The notes: generated from the letters alone by a model not told the origin. A stretch of 64,000 nucleotides of DNA from Prochlorococcus sp. AG-409-P19 (GCA_003215315.1 QCKO01000002.1:62001-126000), one strand, 5' to 3'. Positions 1-8,075 are shown, counted from the stretch's first letter. Translations and numbers: made by a program.

Positions 1-7
1 ATTCATA

Positions 8-217
8 TTAAGAGATAGACTTTGAATCAGGGGAAGGATTTTTAAACATCCTTTTTTCGGCAGTAACAATCGCTAACCAACCCAATGCCAAAATGCATGC
101 TGATTGAAAGTCCCCTTTTAGAAAATCAACTAGCGATAGGGTGCTTGATGCAATAGCAAGACTTCTGACAATCCATCTAGCTATATTAACTTGTTGTTTC
201 TTGTTAGAATTATCCAT
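8..217 (-). CDS. small hypothetical membrane-associated protein (69 aa)
   Basis: I do not recognise this family. The ORF has an ATG start and is complete inside the window. A polar N-terminus with several Asn and Lys is followed by one or two moderately hydrophobic stretches (about residues 17-31 and 38-52), then a polar tail rich in Ser, Pro and Lys. This would fit a small protein with one or two membrane passes. It stands alone, about 200 bp from the divergently oriented tRNA-Ser. No catalytic motif is visible, and function cannot be inferred. Confidence 0.5.
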   Translation of the reverse strand: MDNSNKKQQVNIARWIVRSLAIASSTLSLVDFLKGDFQSACILALGWLAIVTAEKRMFKNPSPDSKSIS

Positions 218-423
218 TCTTATATAATGACAATAACAAAGATTAAATCCATTAAATAAATCAATAAGTAAAAGAAGGTCTAGCTAATACATGAATCAGA
301 AATAATTTACTACCTGCCTACAAAGAGAATCAAGCGAGAAAACCAAACCAGCTCAAATCAAAAAGGATCACGCTTATCGTTAGTTGGTACAATATATATG
401 ACAAGCATTGTGCTGTCAAAATT

Positions 424-508
424 GGAGGGGTGGTCGAGTGGTTGATGGCTCTGGTCTTGAAAACCAGCGAGGTGAGAGCCTCCGTGGGTTCGAATCCCAC
501 CCCCTCCG
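424..508 (+). tRNA. tRNA-Ser(UGA)
   Basis: The 85-base sequence folds as a class II tRNA. The acceptor arm GGAGGGG (424-430) pairs with CCCCTCC (501-507), followed by discriminator G508. The anticodon stem CTGGT/ACCAG encloses loop CTTGAAA with anticodon TGA, which reads UCN serine codons. A long variable arm follows (GGTGAGAGCC region), and the T arm GTGGG-TTCGAAT-CCCAC is intact. The long variable arm together with the UGA anticodon makes serine certain. CCA is not encoded. Such tRNA genes are common integration sites, and the kilobase downstream is unusually gene-poor. Confidence 0.97.
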
Positions 509-520
509 CTCAAAGCAATC

Positions 521-560
521 CATAGAAAGCAAATAGAAACAAAGCCTTTCTATGTCTTTT
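521..560 (+). terminator. candidate terminator after tRNA-Ser
   Basis: CATAGAAAG (521-529) and CTTTCTATG (546-554) form a perfect 9-bp stem with a 16-nt loop. TCTTTTC follows at once. The hairpin starts 12 bases after the tRNA ends, which fits an intrinsic terminator or 3' processing signal. The stem is AT-rich and the loop is long, so it is weaker than a textbook terminator. Confidence 0.45.
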
Positions 561-658
561 CTTGTATAAGGTTATGAATTTATATTCTATTTCCTGCTAC
601 TGAAATGCACGCATCATCACATTCATAAAAAGGATCAACAATATGCTTTAATAAAGAA

Positions 659-832
659 ATGACTGAAAAAATTAAAAAAAAACAAATAGACTTAACTGAT
701 CAACCTGATTTTAATGAGACAGATCAAAGATTAGAATGTGGATGGTATACCCAAATAGAAGGAAGTGGACAAAGGAAAAGATATTTAAGATCAATAAAAG
801 AAAAGATAAATATTAATCAGCCTGCAAAATAA
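659..832 (+). CDS. small hypothetical protein (57 aa)
   Basis: ATG at 659 opens an uninterrupted 57-codon frame ending in TAA at 830-832, preceded by a short purine stretch (AAAGAA). The predicted product is highly charged. It has a Lys-rich start (MTEKIKKKQ), then an acidic section, a CGWYTQIEG segment, and a basic tail (RKRYLRSIKEK). The CGWYTQIEGSGQRKRYLR section looks protein-like rather than random. I do not recognise a family. No partner genes are nearby. It could be a remnant in this gene-poor segment, but the intact frame and the composition favour a real small gene. Confidence 0.45.
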   Translation: MTEKIKKKQIDLTDQPDFNETDQRLECGWYTQIEGSGQRKRYLRSIKEKININQPAK

Positions 833-1142
833 ACATAATACCAATAATCTTATAGAAAAGTATAAATACTAAATATATACAGATATAGCAAAGTAAATCA
901 AGATTTTTTTTTCGAAATTCGATAAAAGAAATATAATTTCCATATAGTCAAGAAACTAAGTACATATCTAATACTTTATTCTGGAGTAAATGATGTTATA
1001 GTTAGAAAGCTATTAGAATCATAATTCTAGGTCAATCAGGATTTTATCAACAAACAAATAGACTATGCGCTAAACACATTTGAAATTAAAGGTGTTATTA
1101 TTAATAAGAATAAATCATTCAATCAACTTATCCAGAAGAATA
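833..1142. other. gene-free AT-rich spacer
   Basis: About 310 bases with no coding frame that I can support. The stretch is extremely AT-rich. The only structure noticed is a short inverted repeat, TAGAAT-cata-ATTCTA, near 1013-1028. No RNA gene was recognised. Confidence 0.4.
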
Positions 1143-1313
1143 ATGAAAAAAGAACGTTACTTAAAAGATCGAGAAGCTATAGTAAGGGCTGATATATGGA
1201 AAGAGATCACTTCATCCTGCAAGTCAATGAGAGTAGAACTTGGCTATACAAATCTACAAATAGTTGATTTTCTAAAAGAAATTACCAGAACATTTGAGAA
1301 AGACCAAGTATAA
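1143..1313 (+). CDS. small hypothetical protein (56 aa)
   Basis: The frame is open from a TTG at 1080, but the first 21 codons are low-complexity hydrophobic/basic sequence, and the ATG at 1143 (MKKERYLKDRE) is a more believable start. The product is charged and probably helical: a basic N-terminus, a central WKEITSSCKSMR section, and an LGYTNLQIVDFLKEITRTF segment that could form an amphipathic or HTH-like helix pair. No family was recognised. A perfect 11-bp AT-rich inverted repeat begins 8 bases after the stop codon. Confidence 0.4.
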   Translation: MKKERYLKDREAIVRADIWKEITSSCKSMRVELGYTNLQIVDFLKEITRTFEKDQV

Positions 1314-1320
1314 AGGTACT

Positions 1321-1351
1321 TTAGTAATTAATGTACAAACTTAATTACTAA
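1321..1351. repeat. perfect 11-bp AT-rich inverted repeat
   Basis: TTAGTAATTAA (1321-1331) is followed by a 9-nt spacer and its exact reverse complement TTAATTACTAA (1341-1351). It sits just after the 1143-1313 ORF, in the position of a terminator, but no T-run follows on either side. It may be an RNA 3'-end hairpin or a protein-binding palindrome. Confidence 0.5.
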
Positions 1352-1680
1352 GATCATAAGCTGTCTATATCTAGCAATACAAAGTAAAAAGGTCAATAGA
1401 ATATTAGAAGTTAATTAATTATAAAAAGGTGAGTTTTATATTCACGTCTATAAGAAAGGAACAATAAAGATAATATAGTGGGCGCCTTATTTATCCTTGC
1501 CAAGCATCCCTTATTGAAATACATTATTGAAATTATTCTTACTCCAAATTAATTAGCACATATAACAAAGATAAAAAATCGACCTGCGAAGAATTAAATA
1601 TCACGGTCTGGCGAATAAAAAAATTATAATTAATTTACATATTAACTAAAATTGAAAGAAAAATTGAAAGAAATTTTATA
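1352..1680. other. gene-free spacer with a possible HTH-like reading-frame remnant
   Basis: No complete gene is seen in about 330 bases. Between 1531 and 1629 the + strand has an open frame without any ATG, GTG or TTG start. It ends in a peptide reading KSTCEELNITVWRIKKL, which resembles the end of a helix-turn-helix domain. A short tandem duplication (ATTGAAAGAAAA/ATTGAAAGAAAT) lies near 1651-1674. The segment may be the debris of a lost gene. Confidence 0.3.
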
Positions 1681-3801
1681 TCAAATTCTAGCATTTGTAA
1701 GTTCTTCAATTCTTAAAATAGCTTTAGGAAAAGAGTTTATAGCTGATGGTATTCTCCAAAAGTAACCACCGATAACCGAACTAAAGTCTCCTAAACCCTT
1801 TACGACAATATTTTTATTGTTATGGTATGAGATACCTGCAATCCTTGAAGCTCTCCAAGGATTCCAAGCAGCTAGGTTAACTATTATTCGATATGCTGTA
1901 GGCCAAGGGTTATCTTTAAGCAGCAACTCTAACTTTTCTAAGTGATAATCTGCTTTCATAGGCCTATTAGCAAGTATGTATAAAAGCGATAAGTTCCATC
2001 TTGCATTAATATCATTCTGATTTTTACTTATAGCATCTAAGGATTCCTCCATTACTTTTTCTCTATAAAGAAAGTGACCATCAATCATATGATGAATTTC
2101 GATCTCATCAAATATGTTCTTAATACCTAATGGACCGTATTGCATGCCATTAGCAAGTTTAATAAATCTATCCTTGAATTCAGGAACAATTTTCTTGTTT
2201 GTTTTTCTTTTCCAAAGTGAATAATTACCTCCATTAGATCTTGTAAATTTACGGTGCATATCAAACAAACCACTTTTCCTTACTGATTGATCAAGAAGTA
2301 AGGCATTTTGACTTACTGAACCTTGATCTCCCTCTGCTAAAATAATCCAATTAGTATTACTTAAAACTGGTTTTATATCTGCTTTATTGTTACCTAATTG
2401 CCTGCCTAGTATATTTCCACCATTAACGCTTCCATAAAAGCTAACATTATGCTGATTGAGCTCTGGCGTACTAGGAACAACTATTATTGTTTTCTTGGAT
2501 CCTTTCTTTTCAAGATTATTTACAGATGAAATTATTTCCTCTACATATGATGTTCTTTCCTTTGTAACAGTATTTAAACTGAATTTATTCAAAAATAAAA
2601 AGATATTAATGAAAAATGGAGCTAAAAAAATATAAACTATTTTATTTCCCAATCGCCTTTTAAACGAAAAGTATACCCAATTCGCCCAATGTAAATGGCC
2701 TTGGGACAATAATAAAATCAATAGAGGAATCGAACAAGCAATATAACGCGGATCTTTATTAGGAATTAATGTTGTAAGAATCCAGGATAGGCAAAGGTTA
2801 AATAGTAACCATATCCATGGAAAGTGTTCTTTGTTAAGGAAGTCAGAATCACGGTTCACTAAATATATTTTTCTATAATTTTGTAATAAAATTAAAAAAC
2901 AACCACTTAAACCTATTATAAAAGTTGATATACCAATTTGATTAGGTAAGCCTGGGAAATACCAAATAAAACTTTTAATATTAAAAATTGAAGGATCTCC
3001 TTCTATAGCTGCAGATTCGATAACTGATCGATAAGTACCTCCAATAGTCATTATCCAATTATGTCTAAACCATGGAAGAACACTTATAATTAGAAAAATA
3101 ATTCCTAGATAAAATTGCCTCTGAAATAGTTCATTTCTTCTTAATCCAACTAAATAGCAAGAAAACAATGCAGGTAAAACAATAAGCAATGCACTTTGTT
3201 TAATTAATATTGCTAAAGCACATGATGTAAAAGCAATAACTGCTTGAATCCACTTTCCTCCTATCTTTGGATCGCACCAATAACTTAACCTCCAGGCCAC
3301 AAAAGAGCAAACTGAAATCAAAGGTAATTCGAGAACATAATCTGTCCTTAATTGAAATAAAAATGGTAAAAAGCAAGTAATAAAAACAGTTATTATTCCA
3401 AGTTTTCGTCCATTTAGGTAAAGACTCCAAGAGGCAAGACTAAAAATTAGAAGCCAATTCCAAACACTCAGGCTCCATGAAGCTTCAGGAAGAGAATCTC
3501 CTACAATAAACATTATTATTCCATTAACAAGAGAAGCTAATGGAGGTATTTTGGGTGACAAGTCCAAAAGATTTCTGAAACCTTCCCATCTACCACCCTC
3601 CAGCAGACCTAAGGCTCTCCCATGATCTAGTGCGCTATTGAGATAATCAGCTTGGTCCCAAGAAGGGACATCACTATGTAAGTTCCACCATAGGCGGTCA
3701 AAAAGTGTTGAAACAACCCCAAAAAAGATAACAATCAACCAAAAAGTAAATTTCTTATGATCATTAAAATAATTTTTTATATAAGCTAATTTATTATTCA
3801 T
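1681..3801 (-). CDS. GT-C-fold polytopic membrane glycosyltransferase-like protein (706 aa)
   Basis: A large integral membrane protein that probably transfers sugars from a lipid-linked donor, as dolichyl-phosphate-mannose mannosyltransferase (PMT/ArnT) relatives do. After the first transmembrane segment (about residues 18-36) comes SDVPSWDQADYLNSA, an acidic first extracytoplasmic loop of the kind that carries the catalytic Asp in GT-C enzymes. About nine to eleven hydrophobic helices follow to about residue 410. The last 290 residues are soluble and end in a helical repeat-like section (ISKNQNDINARWNLSLLYILANRP), suggestive of a TPR-type unit. Acceptor and donor cannot be read from sequence. 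It stands alone, convergent with the gene-poor region. The family call is fairly sure; substrate is unknown. Confidence 0.7.
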   Translation of the reverse strand: MNNKLAYIKNYFNDHKKFTFWLIVIFFGVVSTLFDRLWWNLHSDVPSWDQADYLNSALDHGRALGLLEGGRWEGFRNLLDLSPKIPPLASLVNGIIMFIVGDSLPEASWSLSVWNWLLIFSLASWSLYLNGRKLGIITVFITCFLPFLFQLRTDYVLELPLISVCSFVAWRLSYWCDPKIGGKWIQAVIAFTSCALAILIKQSALLIVLPALFSCYLVGLRRNELFQRQFYLGIIFLIISVLPWFRHNWIMTIGGTYRSVIESAAIEGDPSIFNIKSFIWYFPGLPNQIGISTFIIGLSGCFLILLQNYRKIYLVNRDSDFLNKEHFPWIWLLFNLCLSWILTTLIPNKDPRYIACSIPLLILLLSQGHLHWANWVYFSFKRRLGNKIVYIFLAPFFINIFLFLNKFSLNTVTKERTSYVEEIISSVNNLEKKGSKKTIIVVPSTPELNQHNVSFYGSVNGGNILGRQLGNNKADIKPVLSNTNWIILAEGDQGSVSQNALLLDQSVRKSGLFDMHRKFTRSNGGNYSLWKRKTNKKIVPEFKDRFIKLANGMQYGPLGIKNIFDEIEIHHMIDGHFLYREKVMEESLDAISKNQNDINARWNLSLLYILANRPMKADYHLEKLELLLKDNPWPTAYRIIVNLAAWNPWRASRIAGISYHNNKNIVVKGLGDFSSVIGGYFWRIPSAINSFPKAILRIEELTNARI

Positions 3802-3877
3802 TGGAAGTGATAATAATTTTTATATATATAATGAAGTAGATCCATAGTAGAATTTATTTTAAATTTCAAGTAGTAAC

Positions 3878-4351
3878 TTACTCACATTCAAGAGTTTCTT
3901 TTGTCTTTCGTTGTGTTATCGGATTAATCCCATCCGCAATAGAGCAAAGTTTTCTTTTGGTATCTTTAGTTATTAAAACATCTGTAAAATCAGCCCCAAT
4001 AATTTTAACATTGTCGAATCTTGCATTAAAAGCAAAAGCACCTTCTAAAACAGCATTTGAAAGGTTAGCTCCTTCCAGTATTGCAGAATCCATTGTTACA
4101 TCTTTAAGTTTTGCATTTGTTAGATCAGCACCTTCGAGTTTTGCATCAAAAAAACTTGCACCCTCAAGGTCACTCCCTGAAAAGTTTGCATCCTGAAGAT
4201 TTGCCAAGTAAAAAGTTGCACCTCTTAGATCAGCATCAGAAAAATCTGCTCCTATCAAGGTTTGCTTTCCATAGTCTAATGCAGCAAAGCAAGGAGGAGA
4301 AGGCAAGACAATAATTAGTGAAATAACAAACAAAAAAATGCGATGGATCAT
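3878..4351 (-). CDS. exported pentapeptide-repeat protein (157 aa)
   Basis: The protein has a signal peptide (MIHRIFLFVISLIIVLP, with cleavage likely after CFAA) and then about 20 consecutive A(D/N)LxX-type pentapeptides (GADFSDADLRGATF, GADLTNAKL, GANLSNAVLEGA). Such repeats form a right-handed quadrilateral beta helix. The C-terminal 30 residues lack repeats and hold two Cys (LCSIAD, LECE). The frame opens earlier, but the ATG at 4351 places the signal peptide at the very N-terminus, so I chose it. Cyanobacteria export many such proteins to the thylakoid lumen or periplasm; molecular function is generally unknown. It is monocistronic, and the upstream gene on the other strand is the GMC oxidoreductase. 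Confidence 0.85.
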   Translation of the reverse strand: MIHRIFLFVISLIIVLPSPPCFAALDYGKQTLIGADFSDADLRGATFYLANLQDANFSGSDLEGASFFDAKLEGADLTNAKLKDVTMDSAILEGANLSNAVLEGAFAFNARFDNVKIIGADFTDVLITKDTKRKLCSIADGINPITQRKTKETLECE

Positions 4352-4640
4352 AACCACTCCAAATATTGACTCTAATATTATTCTACAAATTATCAAAGAA
4401 CTAACTACTCCTTACTTTTAAATTATTAAAACATACGCAAATTATAAAAAATCAATCAATATCCTTTTAAATATTATTAGCTTTAAATTAAATAATTATA
4501 TAAATATTACAAGAATGAATCTATTTCTTACTCGTAATAAATCTAATGAATAGAGCTCATGAAGCTGAATCAAAAAAGCAACATAAGGATCAAAACTCAC
4601 TTTATTATATAATTAAGATCTAAATATAACTATCGAGCAA

Positions 4641-6290
4641 ATGGTTGACAAGCCTTTTGAGGCAATAGTCATAGGTTCTGGTGCTACAGGAGGAGTAGCT
4701 ACTTTAACATTAGCAAAAGCTGGAATAAGAGTACTATTAGTTGAAAGAGGCCCGGAGTTAAATGCAGTTGAAGCATTTGGTGATGAACCAATAAACACCT
4801 TCAGAAGGATATCTAGCGTAATTAATGGAGAATACTTAAGTCAGCATCAACATCCAGGCTTCTGGAAAACCAACCCAAAACTATATGCAAATAAAGAAGA
4901 AAATCCCTATTCTTATCCTAAAGAATCACCATTTATTTGGACCCAAGGCCATCAAGTTGGAGGCAGAAGTCTTACATGGGGAGGGATAACTTTACGCTTA
5001 TCAAATGACGATCTTAAAGCATCTCAACAAGATGGTTATGGACCAGAATGGCCTATAAGCTATGAAGATCTTAGTATTCACTATTCTTCACTGGAAAAAT
5101 TCTTAAATATATATGGCCACAAAGATCGATTAAAACATCTTCCTGATGGGGAATATCACAATTACCTTCCATTTACTGAAAGTGAAAAATACTTTGCCCA
5201 AAGAGTTGAAAAGAAACTAGGTTATAAGGTTATTCATTCAAGAGGGTTTGGTCCTTATCAGCCAGGAAGTAAACATGATTGGCCATTATCTAGTAGCCCT
5301 GGGAGCACGTTAAAGCAAGCTCTTCAAACAGGTAAAGTAGAAATACTTTCCAACCATATAGCAGAAAAATTAATAATTAATAAAGGCAAGAATTCAGCAG
5401 AAGGATTGATCGTAATAAATAGGCTAAATGGAAAAAGGAAATTTCTAAAGGCTTCATTAGTAGTTTTATGTGCCTCAACAATACAAAGCCTTAGACTGTT
5501 ACTTAATTCAGAGAAAACAAACAATTCAGAGGGTTTTATCGATTATTCAGGTCAGTTAGGTAAAAACTTAATGGATCATATATCTACATGTCGTTTTTTC
5601 ACTATTCCATCTCATCAGGATGAAAAAGAAACATCAATCAAAAATAAAACTGCAGTACTTTCTGGCGCTGGTAGTTTCTTTATTCCATTTGGAAGTAATC
5701 ACAAAAACACAACAGATTTCATTAGAGGCTATGGAATTTGGGGAGGAATCGATAGATTTGAACCTCCTAAATGTTTAAAAAGAAACCCCTCAAGTAAAAC
5801 AGGTTTTCTAATCGGCCATGGAGAAGTGCTTCCTCACAAAGAAAATAAAGTTACTCTCTCTAGAGAAGTAGACAAATATGATGTACCAATCCCTTATATC
5901 AAATGTACCTGGCGAGAGAATGAGAAAAAGATGGTAAAGCATATGAATCAAACAATTGAAGAAACTATTAAAGTCGCAAATGGCGAAATAGTTCCTTTTC
6001 CCAAAATATTTAACTTCCCTTTTCTAGATAAGATTTTAACTAAAGCAGTAGCAATACAAAATGAACCACCTCCACCAGGCTATTACATTCATGAAGTAGG
6101 AGGTGCACCTATGGGTAAAGAAAAAGATACGAGCGTTATTGATAAATGGAATAGGCTTTGGGATTGCAAGAATGTATTAGTTGTTGACGGGGCATGTTGG
6201 CCAACTTCGTCTTGGCAAAGCCCTACACTTACTATGATGGCCATCACAAAAAGGGCATGTGAAAATGCTATTCAGACTCATCAAGAGTAA
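4641..6290 (+). CDS. GMC-family FAD-dependent oxidoreductase (549 aa)
   Basis: A flavoprotein of the glucose-methanol-choline family, oxidising an alcohol or sugar group. The N-terminus has the dinucleotide-binding motif VIGSGATGG (residues 10-18) and a GxxL..ERG strand end. The HQVGGRSLTWGGITLR segment is the family's FAD-covering loop, and the C-terminus has IHEVGGAPMG and VVDGACWPTSSWQSPTLTMMA. The conserved active-site His is present (IHEVGG), but the usual Asn of the NPTLT motif is Ser here (QSPTLT). Length is normal. No cytochrome or small-subunit partner is adjacent, so the electron acceptor is unclear. The 3' end overlaps the convergent DUF2811-like gene by 23 bases. The family call is sure; the substrate is unknown. 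Confidence 0.9.
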   Translation: MVDKPFEAIVIGSGATGGVATLTLAKAGIRVLLVERGPELNAVEAFGDEPINTFRRISSVINGEYLSQHQHPGFWKTNPKLYANKEENPYSYPKESPFIWTQGHQVGGRSLTWGGITLRLSNDDLKASQQDGYGPEWPISYEDLSIHYSSLEKFLNIYGHKDRLKHLPDGEYHNYLPFTESEKYFAQRVEKKLGYKVIHSRGFGPYQPGSKHDWPLSSSPGSTLKQALQTGKVEILSNHIAEKLIINKGKNSAEGLIVINRLNGKRKFLKASLVVLCASTIQSLRLLLNSEKTNNSEGFIDYSGQLGKNLMDHISTCRFFTIPSHQDEKETSIKNKTAVLSGAGSFFIPFGSNHKNTTDFIRGYGIWGGIDRFEPPKCLKRNPSSKTGFLIGHGEVLPHKENKVTLSREVDKYDVPIPYIKCTWRENEKKMVKHMNQTIEETIKVANGEIVPFPKIFNFPFLDKILTKAVAIQNEPPPPGYYIHEVGGAPMGKEKDTSVIDKWNRLWDCKNVLVVDGACWPTSSWQSPTLTMMAITKRACENAIQTHQE

Positions 6291-6540
6291 AAAGATCATT
6301 TAAATATTTCTCTGTAACAGCTCTATCACAACAACCATTTTGAAATAAGAAATTAGCAATGGCAGAACTCATTAATTGATATTGATCCCATTTTGGATTA
6401 TCACTAATAAAGTCTTTCATGCCCATATAAAGAGCCTCAGGAACTTCAGCCTCAAGACTGATACAGGAATCAGGAGAGATTTCTTCATCACTAGATGAAG
6501 TAGATAAGTTTGAAATGCTTTCGAGTTGATTAAGTTCCAT
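6268..6540 (-). CDS. DUF2811-like cyanobacterial protein (90 aa)
   Basis: A small acidic soluble protein. A Ser/Asp/Glu-rich N-terminus is followed by the core SLEAEVPEALYMGMKDFISDNPKWDQYQLMSSAIANFLFQNG, which matches my memory of the cyanobacterial DUF2811 family, where a short helical domain ends before a Cys-rich tail (here CCDRAVTEKYLNDLF). Function is unknown. The frame extends 8 codons further to a GTG; I chose the ATG at 6540. It converges on and overlaps the end of the GMC oxidoreductase gene. Family assignment is by eye. Confidence 0.65.
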   Translation of the reverse strand: MELNQLESISNLSTSSSDEEISPDSCISLEAEVPEALYMGMKDFISDNPKWDQYQLMSSAIANFLFQNGCCDRAVTEKYLNDLFTLDESE

Positions 6541-6668
6541 TTTTCGTTTTTGCTTCTTTTCCACTAAATAGGATCTACATTTTTGACCGATACGTCAAAA
6601 ATAAAAAAGAATCGCACACAATCGATGAGAACACCTAAGACTCATTTAACAGCAAGGGATATCAAGGA

Positions 6669-6797
6669 ATGCACGGAAAATTAATGCCTGAGAAAGTACG
6701 AAGAAATCAATGTCAAGTATTTTTAACTATTAAGCAGAAAACCACAACTCTGACTCCCTTTCTTGCTTTTAGCGATAGAGATGGTGGAAAAGTATGA
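6669..6797 (+). CDS. possible micro-protein (42 aa)
   Basis: ATG at 6669 opens 42 codons ending in TGA at 6795-6797. AAGGA abuts this ATG, so initiation may instead be at the in-frame ATG at 6684, which has GGAAAA about six bases upstream and would give 37 residues (MPEKVRRNQCQVFLTIKQ...). The composition looks like a compact protein: basic N-terminus, QVFLTI strand, Thr-rich TTTLTPFLAF strand, then SDRDGGKV. No family is recognised. It is isolated between two minus-strand genes. A perfect 8-bp stem-loop lies 64 bases downstream. It could be chance, but frame, start context and composition together are suggestive. Confidence 0.35.
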   Translation: MHGKLMPEKVRRNQCQVFLTIKQKTTTLTPFLAFSDRDGGKV

Positions 6798-6860
6798 AAA
6801 AACTGGGGAGATCTCGTGGGAAAACAATCTAAAACAAAAGATTAGGCATACTTATACTTA

Positions 6861-6880
6861 GCGAGTCTATTAAGACTCGC
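6861..6880. terminator. strong 8-bp stem-loop between convergent genes
   Basis: GCGAGTCT (6861-6868), loop ATTA, AGACTCGC (6873-6880): a perfect, GC-richer-than-background hairpin. It lies 50 bases beyond the stop of the cbiX-like gene (minus strand) and downstream of the candidate micro-ORF (plus strand). It lacks a U-tract on either strand, so it may be an atypical terminator, an mRNA 3'-end stabiliser or part of a small RNA. Confidence 0.4.
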
Positions 6881-6930
6881 TTGAGAAGGAGACGGTTGAG
6901 GCATTGAATTGCTCCGAATTATTTTTGATT

Positions 6931-7989
6931 TCAACTCTCGTTTTCATTTTTAAGCGTAATAGGTCCTAAAGGGTGTCCAGAATGGGGGTAAGTGAAATGA
7001 TGATGCTCATGAGTATCTAGCAATCTAATATCTTTTTGTTCTAATGTACTAAAACAGTCACAACTGATCTCTCCACAAATTTTACACTTATCTAAACACC
7101 CCTCCACATGATGATGGTGGCTTGCTTGTATATGCCCTACTTCACTTTCAAAACCTAGCAAAGCAGATCGGTATTTACATAATGAACAATTCATCGCATT
7201 ATCACCATTTAAGACTTCATTAATTCTCTCTAAAAAGGTCTTAACTACCAATGGATGATCTGATAAATAATTTGCAGTTAAGAACTCAACCTCGTCATTT
7301 TCTTTCTCAATTTTATCTATATATTTCCTGACACGGTTAATAAGTAAACCATTGAAAAGGAAATATGGAAATACAATAATTCTCTTAAATCCCAATTTCA
7401 AGCAATATCTTAAACCTGGTTCAACGAGTGGGAAAGTAACACCAGAAAATACAGTTTCTCCCCATCCAAAACCAAATCCTTCTACAAGCATTCTGGTAAT
7501 TTTTGACACATTTGAATTAGCATCTGGGTCAGAAGAACCTCTTCCTACAACAACAAGTAGGGTCTCTGAACAAGGAAAATCTAAATTCTTCTTAATTGTT
7601 TCCCTTACTCTCTCTCCAGCAGCTCCAATCATAAGTGTATTTATCCCTAGCTCTCTTCCATATTCAATTAATAAACCAGTTTTAGCTGAATAACTATTTA
7701 ATAAAGAAGGAATATCATTTTTAGCATGTGCAGCGGCAAATAACATTGCTGGCAAAGCAACAACCCTTTCAACACCTTGACTTCTTAGATTATCAAGAGC
7801 TTCTCTAATTATTGGCCGATTAAATTCTAGAAAACCATAAGAAACAGGAATTCCAGGCATATTATGTTTCAACTTTTCTATTAAAAGCTCAAATTCCTTT
7901 ATTGCAATTGGGTTCCTGCTTCCATGACCACAAATCAAAATACCAGTATTTGAAGGTATGTCTTTATAGTTTAAGGTCGAAGCAGTCAA
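6931..7989 (-). CDS. CbiX/SirB-type chelatase family protein (352 aa)
   Basis: This enzyme family inserts Co2+ or Fe2+ into sirohydrochlorin. Two tandem CbiX-type half domains are visible. The first starts GILICGHGSRNPIAIKEF (His in GHGSR is the metal-binding residue) and includes ALPAMLFAAAHAKNDIP. The second starts TLLVVVGRGSSDPDANS and includes VFPYFLFNG. The C-terminal 90 residues are rich in His and Cys (HHHHVEGCLDKCKICGEISCDC, then HEHHHF), probably a metal store or delivery tail. No ATG lies near the N-terminus, so the start is the TTG at 7989 (MTASTLNYKDIP). Divergent from the FAD oxidoreductase gene. It may serve siroheme or B12; sequence alone does not decide. Confidence 0.85.
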   Translation of the reverse strand: MTASTLNYKDIPSNTGILICGHGSRNPIAIKEFELLIEKLKHNMPGIPVSYGFLEFNRPIIREALDNLRSQGVERVVALPAMLFAAAHAKNDIPSLLNSYSAKTGLLIEYGRELGINTLMIGAAGERVRETIKKNLDFPCSETLLVVVGRGSSDPDANSNVSKITRMLVEGFGFGWGETVFSGVTFPLVEPGLRYCLKLGFKRIIVFPYFLFNGLLINRVRKYIDKIEKENDEVEFLTANYLSDHPLVVKTFLERINEVLNGDNAMNCSLCKYRSALLGFESEVGHIQASHHHHVEGCLDKCKICGEISCDCFSTLEQKDIRLLDTHEHHHFTYPHSGHPLGPITLKNENES

Positions 7990-8063
7990 AACAAAAAGCT
8001 CACTTAGAAAAAAAAACCTTTAGCATTTTATAAAATAAAATCTGATTAGTGTGAAATCTTACA

Positions 8064-8069
8064 GAGGAG
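8064..8069 (+). promoter_or_regulatory. Shine-Dalgarno preceding a probable AUU start
   Basis: GAGGAG at 8064-8069 is the best ribosome-binding site near the 5' end of the following gene. It is followed by ATC ATT ATT AAA in the gene's frame. The second ATT (8076) has the ideal spacing of six bases. Confidence 0.55.
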
Positions 8070-8075
8070 ATCATT

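Noticed and set aside
1080-1142. TTG-initiated N-terminal extension of the 1143 ORF
   Set aside because: The extra 21 residues are low-complexity hydrophobic/basic sequence, and the ATG at 1143 gives a more plausible start.
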